Shown piece after piece: positions 34,766 through 48,100 of a stretch of 64,000 nt of DNA. The notes below the pieces were generated by a model. It was given only the letters and a program-made list of their open reading frames with translations, had not been told where the DNA came from and searched no databases. The stretch spans positions 992,001 to 1,056,000 of the forward strand of contig CP103025.1 of the NCBI GenBank assembly GCA_024752435.1, given 5' to 3'. This stretch comes from Allantophomopsis cytisporea. Lineage: Eukaryota; Ascomycota; Leotiomycetes; Phacidiales; Phacidiaceae. The first letter of the stretch is position 1. The number at the start of each line of letters is the position of its first letter. The translations under genes were made by a program, and so were the position numbers.

Positions 34766-36531
34766 ATACTTGTCGTTGGCTTTCTACCGAATGAATCTGG
34801 ATGAGGTTGTATTTAAGTCGGGCATGTGTTCCTTGAGATGTTTTTCTTTTTAACCGTGTAGGATCTGTAAGTATGTTGATTGCGTCGCGGGTGCGAAACT
34901 AGATTTGCTCAGACTTATGGAATAGAAGCAATGCACTTATCTGCCATCTGCCACTAGGGTATCTTCTGAAGCATGTTATTGTAGAATGATCTCCTCTACT
35001 CACCTACTAAATCAATAGCGCAAAATCTGAAACTCTCAATCTTCATCTACGAGGATGCGGTAGTCTGAACGTTCACATCCTGTTTTCCTGAAGCAAAGTT
35101 TTTGGTCTTTCAGTATGTGTCAACAACTATACAACTCTGGTTATCATGTTAACAACTAGCCATTATGGTTGCATAACTATTGATACGACTCTTGAAAGTC
35201 AAAGGATTGTTTGATTTCTCTTGGAGATATACTTTCGTAAAACTAAAAGGAAGAACTTGCTTAAATAATGACCAAAAATCAACATGGCATAATCGTTTAA
35301 CTTTCTACTTGGAAGTAGCGAATAATCTTTTTAGAATACTTGTGAAACCCAATAATAAGAGTCCACGTGACGGCTTCGGCTAGGTAAGGTACCAGTATGT
35401 CTTCAAATACACTTGGACTGAGGGGGAGTACATCTATATACTTCACTTTTATATTAACGCATTGTTGACCCTTTGGCGACACCCGAATCACCTCGCCTTC
35501 GTACATATTTTGGGGGCCTTATCTTTTAACAAGTTTATGCATATTATCGCTACTGGATGTATCACATCATGTTGAGGTTCACTCAATTTTTGATGCTGTA
35601 GGCGCTCGATTATGCAGTCGTGTCTCTTCTTACTTCGTCAAAGTCTCCAGCTCGTCTTCCCGTGTCGCTATTAATTTCATCGTCTGTCATGCACCACCCT
35701 TGTGGCTTCTTACCTTTCGGGCCTTCTACATTCGTACACACTCTTTTCGCATTTTCCACTGGCGGCTCAGCTCAGCGAAGGAGTTTCTTTCTCTTTTCTC
35801 GACACATGACGTTCAGATTCGCTCACGTGTTATCTAGTTCCAAGGAGGGAATACAATATACGCTGATGACACGCCGAGATTGTTCTTTTCAGCTCCGGAC
35901 TCTTCGAATTCGGCTTTCTACAGTCAGCACTTTCTTTGAAACCAGTCAAATAGACCGACCACTCATAAAGCTGTGGTGCACCCCAGACATGGGGGTGTTT
36001 CCATTGTCACCTCGAGGCTGTGTGGTAGAGCACGATCGCGGGAAAACATTGCATGCTTGGCAGCGACTCAACATAGCTTTCGATGGTGTCTTCCATATTA
36101 TTCTCAATCCGTTCCCCAGAGAAAAGGCCACAATTGGTTACAATATTGGAAATGCTTGCAATTATCCCCCATGTTTTGTGCTACCCCACACAATTCCTTT
36201 GTTGTCCACCCTTCCCCGTGATCCCAAATTCCCCGCATTTTGGCTGCTGTTGGTGGCACCGGCCCCCGGTTTTGTACAAGATGAGCATTGAATGGCTCAA
36301 ATGTTGCTATTTATTAAATTTGTCAACGTATCAAGATTTTCAAAGAAAAGCCTCCTCGGTCTCTTCGCGGCGCCTTGGTAAAAGATACCTCAGCCTATAT
36401 ATACTCGTGGTCTCCCAATCGAAAGCTCCTCTCTTGTAGCTTCCTATAGCACATTTCAAGTGTTCAAACGACAGCAGCCTGGTTTTGGGAGCACAACTCA
36501 TCGTTGATCGTGATTTACATTTAGAAAAATA
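34766..36531. other. Long spacer upstream of the sugar transporter
   Basis: 1.8 kb separate YVH1 from the transporter start. A 223-codon plus-strand frame (35620-36291) lacks family resemblance and begins with GTG; it is pyrimidine-rich like a promoter. Sugar transporter genes often have such long regulatory regions. Confidence 0.5.
36396..36403 (+). promoter_or_regulatory. TATA box of the sugar transporter gene
   Basis: TATATATA lies about 130 bp before the ATG at 36532. A CT-rich stretch (36346-36365) precedes it. Confidence 0.45.
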
Positions 36532-38644
36532 ATGGCCGTGACGCTCAAGAAGCCAGCCGGAGAGGCAGGCAGTGCTGTTCCCGCCATAATTGTAGGTTTA
36601 TTTGCTGCATTTGGTGGGATTCTCTTTGGGTAAGCATAACCTACGTCCTCTAAAGCATATAGCTAAGCGGCCTCAGTTATGATACTGGAACTATTGGAGG
36701 TATTATTGCCATGAAAGCATGGCTCCGCATATTCAGCACTGGTCATACGGATCCAGACACTGGCCTACCGAGCATCACTGCTAGCCAATCTTCTGCCATC
36801 GTGTCTATCCTCTCTGCTGGTACATTCTTTGGATCTCTAAGTGTAAGCCTTGTCACTCTGTACATCTTGCTTTAGTGCTGACATCTTCTTAGTCTTTTCC
36901 AACTGGTGATTTCTTGGGCAGAAAATGGGGTCTTATTTTCTCAACCGGAATATTCACATTTGGAGTAATCTTGCAGACTGCAGCCACAGCAATTCCACTC
37001 TTTCTCGCAGGACGCTTCTTTGCAGGCTTTGGTGTTGGTCTAATATCTGCTCTGAGTAAGAATCCTTCCCCGGCTGGATATAGTATCAATCGATTTCGTC
37101 ACTGACAACAAAAACAGTTCCTCTCTATCAATCCGAAACGTCGCCCAAATGGATCCGTGGAGCCATTGTCGGATGCTACCAGCTCGCCATCACGATCGGT
37201 ATTTTTCTAGCAAATATTGTTGATAATGCTACACATAAACGAACGGATACTGGCTCCTATCGAATTCCAATTGCTGTGCAATTTGCGTGGGCTATCGTTC
37301 TGGTCATCGGCATGCTATTCCTCCCAGAGACGCCACGTTATTTGATCAAACGTGGCAGGCGTGATGACGCTCTTAAAGTAAGTCAGAGGTTGTTTATGCC
37401 ATTTCCTCTTATTCCTTACCGCTTTAGCCACATTTGTTTCCATGATATGGTCATAATCCTTTATGGATATGTGGGCAATACTGGCAGCTTGACATTCATA
37501 GTTTTCTTTTCTTTTCTTTTCTTGGTAATCCTTATCGCTGATACAAGATACTGATTTATTTTGTAGTCACTCGCTCGACTGAGAAAGCTTGACATCAATC
37601 ATCCTCAGGTCCTCCAGGAAATTGCTGAGCAGGAGGCAAATCACAACTACGAGCTTGCTCTCGGCAAGTCAACATATATTGAATGTTTCCGTGGTAACAT
37701 TGGAAAACGGCTTTTGACTGGTTGTCTTCTGCAAAGCTTACAACAGCTAACAGGAGTCAATTTCATCTTCTATTATGGTGTAAGTTTGTTAAGTTTTACC
37801 GAACCCTTATCGCCGCTGATCAAGTGTATAGACGACCTACTTCACCTCAGCCGGCTTCCAAAACCGTGGGTATGCCTTACCTTATTTTCTAAGCGCGTAA
37901 TACTAATTGTTCTCAGCCTTTATTATATCCGTTATTACTGGGGTGGTGAATGTTGTTTCAACCGTCCCTGGACTTTGGGCCATTGAAAAGTTTGGTCGCC
38001 GAGCAATACTACTTTGGGGAGCCATTGGTATGTTCGTATGCCAATACATCGTCGCCAGCGTCGGAGTTGCTCGCGGAGATGAACTTCCAGCCAACCGGGC
38101 CCAGATCGCCTTCGTCTGTGTCTACATCTTCTGGTTCGCCTCAACGTGGGGTCCCGCGGCATGGGTAGTGACTGGCGAAATCTTCCCTCTCAAGGTCCGC
38201 GCCAGGTGCTTGAGTATTACCACAGCTTCGAATTGGTTGCTTAACTGGGCGATTGCATATGCCACCCCCTATTTAGTAAACTCTGGCCCCGGGAATGCTA
38301 ACCTCAAGAGCAAAGTGTTCTATATATGGGGCACATTCTGCCTGGTCTGCGCATTCTTCGTCTGGGGAATGATATATGAAACCAAAGGTCTGGCTCTTGA
38401 ACAGATTGATGAACTTTATGCCAAGGTCCCCCAGGCTTGGCAATCAACAAGCTTCGTACCTACTGTTCATTTCAGCGAGCTCACCACAGGTGACCATATC
38501 GAGAAAGGACGGACTCTGGCTGACCTGGAGAATGAGGCGCATCAGAGGGGTCATGTTGATACTCACCCAGAAGGCCCAATCAGTGAGAAAGGTCACAGTG
38601 GTGCTTTTGCAAGTGAGGGGCCAGCTCATGATGAGCATGTCTAG
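36532..38644 (+). CDS. Hexose-type sugar transporter (MFS)
   Basis: A 553-residue major-facilitator sugar:proton symporter or facilitator of the plasma membrane. Exons are 36532-36629, 36677-36842, 36893-37055, 37118-37377, 37567-37779, 37832-37865 and 37917-38644, all with GT-AG introns; the sixth exon is only 34 nt. Family marks are FGYDTGTIGGIIAMKAW, GRFFAGFGVGLISALIPLYQ, PETPRYLIKRGRR, QQLTGVNFIFYYG, GRRAILLWGA and YETKGLALEQIDELY. Twelve helices fit. The cytosolic tail is long, acidic and His-rich. The pattern resembles fungal glucose/hexose transporters, but substrate and affinity cannot be read from the sequence. Confidence 0.93.
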
Positions 38645-38901
38645 TTTTCGGACACAATCGGCCGCAAGTGGCTGGAGGTAGTACTTGCATAACGATGTCA
38701 GTCACTGGGTTTATAATGAAGGTCAACTCTCAAAGACTACAAGAGCAGATGCTTTTCGAATTGAGAAAATTGACTCGCATATAATGCTGAAGGAAGTATA
38801 ATGTTAAGGAAACGAGTTATCACTGTAAAGAAAGTAGCGCCTATGTGAATTGACCACCTGTGACTCCAAACACGTAAAATAGAAAAGGTGCTCGCTCAAG
38901 T

Positions 38902-39772
38902 CTAACCGTACAATGTTGCAAGAAGGACAATAGTAAGAATAACTGCCAGAATCAATAACAGACAGCACATTTTCGTCCTCGCGTTCTTCTGATATCTTGC
39001 AGCACTCCTCAACTCGACATCAGCCCCGCGGGTATCAGTTCTTGTATTATCCACATTGGCCGCAATTGTGTCGAGCTGCTCTCCTTGCTCACTGACAATA
39101 TGAGCCACATCTCTGAACAGCTCGTTCAACTCGCTGACACCCTGCTCGATGTTTCGGATCTCTGCTTCCCGCTCCACAATCAATGAGTCCTGGAAATCAA
39201 CTTCATCCTGTGACGCTAGTCGTAACTGTTCCTGCGATTGTAGCTGCCCAAGTTGCTGAGAGTCTTCGCCTTCTCCGTTATTATCATCCATCGCTGTGCG
39301 AGCGGCACTTGCCGTGGCACGCTGCTTCTCGAGGGCTTGTCGTTGTACATTCTGGAACTCCCGGAGCGACGCTTGAAATTCGCGCGAAAGCTTCTGCTGA
39401 GTGTACTTTTGTGATGGCTATATCGTTTTCGTTAGTATGCGACATAGAATTTTATTTTACGCAAAAGCCACTTACGCTGACATCATCCCATGCTTGCACT
39501 TGCTTTACGCCTTCACCGACATCTTTGAAGGCATCCTTCGTCTCTTCAAGCAGATCGTGGACTCTTTCCCGTACCCTTTCTGTATCTCTCTTCGTACCTA
39601 GTAAGGCGATCTGATTCGATAGTCGTGAGATGTTGCCGGTCAATGTGAATAATTTCGTCATGAGGTCTTGCGATAACCGCTGAAACTCTGGATCATCTGC
39701 GTATTGCGGGTCTTCATTGCGGCGCATAGTCGTAGGCTGCGACTCCATCGATGAGAGCTGATCGAAAGACAT
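38902..39772 (-). CDS. PEP12: Endosomal syntaxin Pep12
   Basis: A Qa-SNARE of the late endosome/prevacuole. Exons 39772-39476 and 39417-38902 (58-bp GT-AG intron) give 270 residues. The N-terminal helical region starts MSFDQLSSMESQ and includes FTLTGNISRLSNQIALLGTKRDT. The SNARE motif is IVEREAEIRNIEQGVSELNE...VSEQGEQLDTIAANV, with the central Gln in SEQGEQL. The C-terminal anchor is CCLLLILAVILTIVLLATLY. It is divergent from NDC1. Confidence 0.93.
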
Positions 39773-40140
39773 GTTGTAAGGAGAGTCAAGGAGTGTGCTC
39801 TGCAAATGAGGTGAACTTGGCGATGAAATGATGGAATTATATACAGTGAGAGATTGTTGGTTGCCTTGTTGATAACGATCGGTGATGGTTGACGCACCGA
39901 CAAAGCAAAAGCAAGTCGTCACGGCCGCTTAGCCACACGAGGCTGGGGCACTCACGGTGCTACCTTAGGCTGTTTGCCGGCGCATTATTTATCGAGTGCC
40001 GATGTCAACAGAGAGAGCTTTGAACATTTGGAGCTTGTGCATCATCAACACCATGACGAGCATTTTCCTATAGGGACCAGCGCAATTATTCTACAGTCTC
40101 TACCGTTTCATCAGGTGCCTGGTTATAGACTCAACACATC
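39773..40140. promoter_or_regulatory. Divergent promoter region, PEP12 / NDC1
   Basis: 368 bp separate the two start codons. No TATA box is evident. The sequence holds both 5' UTRs. Confidence 0.45.
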
Positions 40141-42138
40141 ATGGCTCCTGCGGTGCGGGTTCGTCCGTACAAGGACTTCTTGACTCCCGTCATGCACAAG
40201 AGATTTATGAACGCTGCTGGCGTACTCTACGTGCTTTGTTATGCTGAGACGTTACTTCTTAGCGACTGGAACTCATGTTAGCCTCCCTATATACTCCAGA
40301 GAATTTTTGAGGATGAGAATGCTGATTTTCAATAGTCTTTGCGCCATGGTTCAAAGCTATCGTAGGAGCAGGTCTTCTGTTCATAACGGGATTCGTGATC
40401 ATCATCATGAGAGTTGCAAACCTTCACATCGGCATTAGAACGACCACTTCAGGATTCGAAACCTTACAGCAATGTCTTGTCGACTGGCAGCAGACCGGGA
40501 AAACGATAGGATGGTACGTTTTTTCGGCATGGCTATTCAGTGAAATCTACATATGGTCGGCCCCAAGCTCTGCGAATATTTGGTGGATTACTCACGCGAA
40601 CAACTACGAAAGACCAAGACTGAACGAGAGACCGATATACTTGACAACTTACTTCGTTGTCCTCTCTATTTGGCAAGCCCTTAGACACATCTACAATGAT
40701 TGGGACCGAATAGATATGCCGATCATGAAGGTCATTATGCATAAAGGCACCAATGATGTTAAAGAGGTCACGAAGGTTGTACCAAAGCCACGCGAACAAC
40801 TCCTCCATGGTATAGTACCGATCATGAGACGAGCAGCGACATACAGTATGGGTGCAACCCTGCTGACTCCTTTTGTCAATTCTATTTTCTTGCGAGAATT
40901 TACGTGGGGTTGGACCCGCAGCTTTGCCAAAATTTTCTGGAGCCTCCCAAAATCTACAGCACTTCCAGCAACAACGCCATATCACATGTATACACTTTGG
41001 AGAACGTGGTCTGGAGGGCTTCTCTTGATACTGGTCTGGGAGCTTGCTAATGTCGCTTTCTCGGCATATGTTGCTCAAGAGCCTTCTAAGAAAGATCGTC
41101 CACCAACGTTTGAGTCACGAGATCCCAATGGCAGTTTACTTACGGGCTTGAAGGGCAAAAAGTTACATACTAGGGTATACAAGATGATACCCTATTTTTT
41201 TCTTCTGAAAAACTAATTTGTCATAGGCGTTCGCATTCTGGGAACTTGTCACCATCGCACAGCAACTAGAAGGTCGACGAAAGACTATTTACGAAGATAT
41301 CGATCGTCCAGGGGGTTCGACTTGGTCTCAGATTCTTGATGCCGGATTGGACGTTATCGAGGGTATTAACACACGTATTACGGATTACCAGACACCAGCT
41401 GGACAACCTGCTCCAGCAACAACAGATGTCCCGTCTCTCCCACGCATTTCTGTGCCATTGAAGGATGAAAACATTTTCGCTGCAGCTCCACCACCTAAGG
41501 ACTCACGCGAAGCCGCTTTAGAAGCTGTCGGTCAATTCGCAAGATCTCATGGTCTGAATAACGCAGACGATGGCTTGACACCACGGGCACGCAAGTTCAT
41601 TGACCAGGCAAAAACCAGCTTCCTCAGCCCAGAGCAGCAGCAAGCCGTGTCTACTGAAAATGTGAAGGGCACATTTCACCAATACGCTCTTGAGTTTATA
41701 AGGTGGCCACTAGGAAAACCCTTCAGACAGATCTACTCTCGAAGATTGGCAGCAGTTGTTCTTGGCACACCATATGGGGATGCTGGTGTCATTATCGATG
41801 CGATCGTATCCCTTACCCGTCTTGCGGTCTCGAGTTTGGCGGAGGACACATACGGCAGAGTGCAGACTGACGTACCGAGGTTGATTCGCACATTTACGGC
41901 TACCATTGTGAAGCTTGATACTTTCGTCAAAGGCTTTGAGCTGCATTGGACTGATGTTGACGGCAGGAAAGATGTTGGGGAGGTGAAGGCTATTATGGTG
42001 CATTTGCAGAGGGGATTGAGGGAATTGGTGGAGGCTTTCGGGCCATTCAGTGATGATTTGAGACTTACTAGAACGGAGATGCGACTGGCGAGAGAAGCTT
42101 CCACCGAAGCACCACATTATTTGAATGAACAGTTATGA
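40141..42138 (+). CDS. NDC1: Nucleoporin Ndc1
   Basis: Ndc1 is a transmembrane nucleoporin that anchors nuclear pore complexes and, in yeasts, the spindle pole body in the nuclear envelope. Exons 40141-40276, 40336-41174 and 41227-42138 give 628 residues. The N-terminus starts MAPAVRVRPYKDFLTPVMHK and carries several hydrophobic segments (GVLYVLCYAETLLL, AIVGAGLLFITGFVIIIM). The loop block RTTTSGFETLQQCLVDWQQT and the later AFWELVTIAQQLEGRRKTIY are typical of fungal Ndc1. The C-terminal half is soluble and helical (LIRTFTATIVKLDTFVKGFELHWTDVD). All introns are GT-AG. Confidence 0.92.
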
Positions 42139-42536
42139 GGGGATTTGAGGGGGGGCGCATAAAAGTTAAGATGCATGTCCAGCATGCTATCTATGGCAAT
42201 GAGTCGGTCGCACTTGATTTTGGTATATGCTTGATGGACTTAAAAATTAAAGAAAATCCCTCAAAAATATGTTTTTACCTCAATCTCACAAACTCGGGCA
42301 TAGAGCGCATTCAAAATCGTGGATTGTGTTTACTAGTACGGCTTTAGAAAGTGTCGATACCAGCCCGCCTCTCGTAATGTCTGGTCCTATACAACGCGAG
42401 TATCTATTGTTTCCTCGCGCATAATCCCAGACTTTTTTTTAAATTTCCCATGCGCCCAACTCCATACTATGCCCGCTCAAAACAGAAGAAATAAGGCCCA
42501 GACACACATCGAATACGGTCAGCAAACGCTCACACA
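42139..42536. other. Convergent 3' region, NDC1 and MHYT gene
   Basis: About 400 bp between facing stop codons; it holds 3' UTRs only as far as I see. Confidence 0.5.
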
Positions 42537-45185
42537 CTAACGATTGTCAACGCACACCGCAAATAACCTATCCACGAACGTATCTGGATCCTCTACCTCC
42601 TTCGTAACACCACTGGATGTGCCTAGGCAGATATCTGTATCGTGACGATGCGGTTCAATCTCTCCAAGGCCCCTACTCCTAGCGATGCCTCCCTTGCTGT
42701 TTCTTCTGCCGCTAGGATAGGTTACTAGTCGACCCGTTGAAACATTTGTCTCCGAACAACCTAACAAGTCCGTTTCTGCGTCACTCTGCTCGCTGATCAC
42801 AGCCTTGGGCTTCGTTCCCAATTCTTGGACTTCGATAGACACTTCCTGACTGACCATGATTCCTCCAAAGCTTGGCTGGTCTACTGTGTCTTTCTCCGAG
42901 CTTGAATCAAGTGTTTCTCGTCCTAGGGTTCGACGTCCCAGGCTGGTAAGAGGGATATCATCACTGCCTTTACCCATGCAGACTCTGTGTCCGAAAAGAC
43001 GGCGAGGCGCAACAGAAATGACGCGAGAAGCCTTAGAGGTTTTTCTCAGGACGTCGGGGGAGCATCCAGAGTTCAGTATGGGACCGAACTCACGGTGGAC
43101 GTTCCGAGCCCAGACGCCATGGTCGGGACTATTCCTATAAACATGTTGTTGCATTCTAACAAAGTTGAATGGAATAAACTCGAGCTTTGACCCGGGAGCA
43201 CGGCTATGGATGGGCGCGATGAGTCTAAAGGCAATAACTTGTGCAGTGCCAGGGCGTGAGTCCGCTCCATGGCCTTTGCATGGAGCCTCAACTGCCTTAG
43301 CAACACAAATTGCTTCGAGGAAGAAAGGATCATTGATCTCTTCTTTTAGGGCCTCGAGTGTATCGAAGAGCTGTGATGCGAATATTGTCTCATCTTTGGC
43401 TACGCTGCGAGTTGATGACCTTATACGTGTCCACTTCAGACACTGAGCAACAGTAAGTCCATCAAGATTGAGTAAGTATTCTAGTTGCCAGGTTTCCAGC
43501 TTCGCAATTGGCATTTGCATGGTAGGTAACTGGTTCCTCGCATCTCGTCGCACAAGGACATCGAAGCCCCCGCGAACACTTGCACGAATTGTAAAGCAGG
43601 CGAGGTGGACTCCCGGTTCAAGAATATGGGATTCATTAGAGTACTCTTGCATGACAGCCAAACGATGGCTCAGATCATCCACTTCGATCTGCATGCTTCG
43701 AGCTAGAATTTCAACCACATTATTGATACTTGCAAATCGGAAGCCTCGTGCCAAGAAATGATCTACCTGGCGACGGTTGGCGCGACGAGTGAGAAACAAC
43801 AGTTGCCCTCGGCCAAATACCTTTGTGCTGATATTGTCACGCTCGATATCCATAGAGCTTTCCGGAGTCTTGCTTCTGCGGCTATTTCTTGACAAGAGCT
43901 TTGGTTTCTGGCCCGTGGCAATAATTTCATCGAATAAAACGCCAATATTATCAACAGGTTCGTTGATTCGCTCTGCCAAGTCTGCTGCTGCTACGCAGAA
44001 TAGTTCACGAAAGAGAACGGAGTAGTCTTCGATGGGTTCGCCCTGATCATTCGTCAGGTTGACTTCACTCTTGGTACCAGGTCGAATGCCTTTGACCTCA
44101 GCTGCATGCTGCAAGTGTCGTCGCATAGCTGGAATAAGGGAGCTGACGGAATTCCAAGATCGTGATGTGCGGAATATCCAAAGAAACACGGGATGAGAAA
44201 TGCCAAAAACATCATCAAATGACCTCTCGACATAGGTATTCGTGATCTTTTCGCTCGGCAGTTGACCTTCTGGGGTAACCATGAGTTTCCCATCCTTATC
44301 GAAAATTGCGCAAGAAAGTACGACTTGCTGTGCTCTGTTGGCAATCCGCGAACGTCGGCTCTGAGCAATCAGAGTAAACGCTACCAGAGTTAGACAAGAT
44401 GTAACAGACAAAACAATAACCACAACCACCGTCTGCTTTCTAGTGCTCTTCCTTAGGGTTATGTCCACCTTTTTGAGTCGATACTCAGTTCCAATTGTGG
44501 CAATCCAGTGCATACCGGATACAGCTCCAGAGAGTATCACAGATGCACCAGCTCGTTTCCACCATGAGCTTGTCCAAGTGGCACGTAGAGCGAAAAATAC
44601 TGTTAGTGCCGTACCACTTGCCACGATAGCAACAACGGCAGACCCTGCAACAAAGGAGATGATGTAAACCGGGGTGTAGTTCGATATTCCAGCTTGTCCA
44701 AGGTAGTGCATACCACATATGGCCAAACCTGCCAAAAATCCACCAGTTCCAATACGAATGACAGAAACCTTTTCATCTGAGCCAACTGCCATGAATGCTG
44801 CCAGAAGAACGAATATTGGAACGAAGAAGGATAGCGCCGTGAACCCTGGATTATAAGATATTTGGAGGATAGGCTCGCCTGATCCAAGAATGACCGCACG
44901 ATTTCCGACATAGTGCATACACCAAATAGCAACACCTCCCATAGAGATGGAGGATCCAATAAGCAGAAACCTGATATATAATTAGTTTTGGTTGTGCTCA
45001 AGCTTTTGAGGCACTCATCCATACCAATTGTACAATCCTCTGCCAGCTGTTCTGCGATTGACAAGCTCCAATGTTGTCCACGCCCCAATAAAGCTCACAA
45101 GTGCCGAAAGTACGATGAAGCCAGGTGCGAAGCTTCGAGGAACAATATGGCCTGTCCACTGCTCTACAAGTGAGATGTTATCCAT
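42537..45185 (-). CDS. MHYT-domain membrane signalling protein
   Basis: Exons 45185-45025 and 44970-42537 (54-bp GT-AG intron) give 864 residues. The N-terminal 260 residues form a seven-helix MHYT sensor domain with the repeated motif seen as CMHYVGN, GMHYLGQ and GMHWIAT; MHYT domains are predicted to bind copper and sense small gases or redox state. A C-terminal half of about 600 residues is soluble. It has no GGDEF or EAL domain, unlike most bacterial MHYT proteins; the part around DRLGFGF-like residues is not recognisable. The plasma membrane or an inner membrane is likely. The ATG at 45185 (MDNISLVEQWTGHIVP) is the only suitable one. Fungal homologues exist, but their function is unknown. 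Confidence 0.88.
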
Positions 45186-48100
45186 GTCTGGTCCCACAAT
45201 ACTCGGAATTTTTGTTCAACGTTCGCAACCATAGACCAAGGAGTGGATAGTTATGTCCCAAACTCAAGAGTGGTGGGAAGGTGAGATATCTGGCCTTGAA
45301 ATGGTATTCAACAGCATTGCCGTGCGCTAATATGATATGCTTCCCAAGCTAGATCGCTGACCTGTTGCATTCGAATGTGATTACCTGAGCTTGTGCCTTG
45401 TAATCGGTTGGTTCGTTTGGGACATGTAGTCTCAACTCACTTTTGCGATTGATGAGGGTATCAGCTTTAATAAGCCGGCTCCGTAATCACCGAAATTATC
45501 TAGTTGGGTCCGAGTTTGGAGTTCTCCATTTGGGGAAAACAATATATAAAGAGCATGTGTCGGGTAACTCCAGGAGTTTGGTCAGCAAGACATTAATATC
45601 AAAAGAAGCTTTAACGCACGAGCAGTTCGAAAAGACACAATGATAGCGATGACTGATGAACAATTGTAAAGAAAGAAGATAAAGGAGAGACGTAAATGCC
45701 CCACAGCGTAGGGTATATACTATTGCAGGTGTGCAATTTCGATGCAGGCTGGCTCCACGCTTTACCAGGATAACAGATTAGTAACACGAGGAGGATGAGG
45801 AGAGAGAGAGAGAGATTCGAACTGCGAGGGCGAAGTGAGAGACGTGTGAGAGGTAGAAGAGGAAAATACTCTAGGTGAGGTCAAAACTGTGAAGAGAAGA
45901 GAAATAAAGTGACTTGCAGCAAATAACTTGCATATGAGTGATGATGGACGAACTACTATATGCAGCCTTTAAATTACTCCGATGCCTCTTTCTCTTTGGT
46001 AGGCCATGTTTTTCTTTACGCCTGATTGGCCTTTCTACTACAGACTGAGGAATAAAAGTGACGAAGAGTGTGAATGAGAGAGCTGTAAGCTTGATGACAG
46101 GGTAGTCGCTGCCGTACTTTTCTGCAGCATAGCCATTCGTTGTTTATTTTTCGAAAAGGTTCAGCACTTTTGCTAGCTGTATTAGATATGCAAACCCTAC
46201 CGACCGGTGTGTTTTATGAAGAAAACTAGAATACATGAACGAGACTGCCAGTTGATTGGAACAGAGTATCACGGTCCATACAAAATACATAAAGTTGACC
46301 CTTGAAGGCGGCTCGGTACTCTGCTGCGCTTGGGCTCGCCTTACCCTGTATTGCGCACATCTAGCGGGAAGCACTTCGGCGTACTGAGTCCATACTATAC
46401 ATCATGACGGTGCAAGGCTTGAAAAAGCACGGATACTTCGTGATCCCAGAGCGGTCCCATCTCCAGGAACAAGTTCCCATAGGAATCGAAAGGTCCTGAA
46501 TGTGCGAAGTATGAAGTAGTAGCGTATATGTGGAACTTTAGCAGAACAGCGTTGTTATTGCATCGCCAGGCGGAGAGTTCTTGAGCGCATTGGGTACTTG
46601 CAAAGCAAGGTTGCACAGCTTTCTGGAACTCTGAGCGGTGGAGAGAACAGGGCATGGTGTCGATGGTGTGCATATCATACCGTATAGCCGATCATACTTG
46701 TAGGGATAGCATGGTAGCCATGTTCTTTCAACAGCTGGCAACAGTCTTTTGACTCTTTTACCGGGTTGAGATTGTTTCTACTATAGCACAAATTGCAATG
46801 CTGGATTCTGGATTTAGCATGCGAGACTTGTGATACCAGATCTCAACGATGAAGTATAGGTGACTATCTCGTTCGCTCTCATGATATTGATATTCGGGTG
46901 CCAGTTTCTGCAATATCTGCAAAGGCGGGTGAGTTAAGATTGCGTCTATGCGGGGACATATCTTACATCGACAATATCCCGCAGATATCCGACAAGAAAA
47001 ATGTCTATTGGCGAATGTGCAGCTACGAGTGCAGACTGGAAGATACCCTGTGCAGCGCGTACAGGGAAGAGCTGCTTGAACATCATCCTCAGCGCATATC
47101 ATGATTTTCGTCATCCACCAAGCCAAGCTGAACCGATGAGACTGGTAAACTTCGTATGGTGCGTGCTGGAGTATTTAGGTATATTGCTGCTGTCTATATA
47201 CACAGTATATCACTGGTAGCTGTACGTGAGTACAGAGTTTGCAAAATCATCACCTCGTACGGACAATACTCCGTGATGGTGCTTGAAAAAGACCTGGCCC
47301 TTTGTGCAATTACAAAGTGGTTGTAGCTATCCGCAAGACAACGCTTGAGGAGATCTATGTGAGGTGTGGTGATTGACCACTTATTGATCTAGTCTGAGCG
47401 ACGTACATATGATATGGTGTGAGCATACATACATAAATCTTCATCCGTTCAATAGGAAGGCGTCGAGTGATATTGACAGCCAGTGAGATGAATCGAGACA
47501 CAAGCTGTCATCACGTTGAAACGGTCAAGGCTATTTATTATCTGGAGTTGTTGATACAACAGGTATGGAATTTAAGTATCGACGTAGGGCCGCCCCTACA
47601 GATGGTTGGCTGTTTGTGGGAGCCCAGAGTAAAGCTCGGACTCGATCCTTAAACTTATCGCCAATCATGAGAATCATTGATAATCCAAGGATTCGATCGA
47701 GAGGAGATATTCACATAAACCACCGACCCTGACATCCCGGTAGTGCCCCAGTCGGTGATCGAAGGACGATCGATCCTCCACCTCCACCTCCGTGATCCAC
47801 TTCGACGACCCTGTCTTATGGCGTTGCAGATTTGCAGACGCCGAAGAGAGCTGTTCCACCTTGATTGACTAATACGGGAACTTGCTTGTAAATATATCTA
47901 GTTTCTTTGTTTTTCCCCCTCTTCCTACCCGTTTTTTATTTATTTCCCTCCTTTTTTTCGTTGTTGGTAGGCGTTGTATCTATGTAAACATGTGAAAATT
48001 CATTTCAGTCACCTAACCAAACAATTGTTTCGAACACTATAACCTTTTCCACATATTCATCAGAGAGACACCCCATTGCGTCTTAGTTATCCCTCGAAAT

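Noticed and set aside
35620..36291. 223-codon open frame upstream of the sugar transporter
   Set aside because: It starts with GTG, has no family-like block and lies in pyrimidine-rich promoter-type DNA. Chance openness is the simpler reading.
46144..47219. Cluster of frames of 65-122 codons on both strands
   Set aside because: Frames occur equally on both strands and none reads like a protein.
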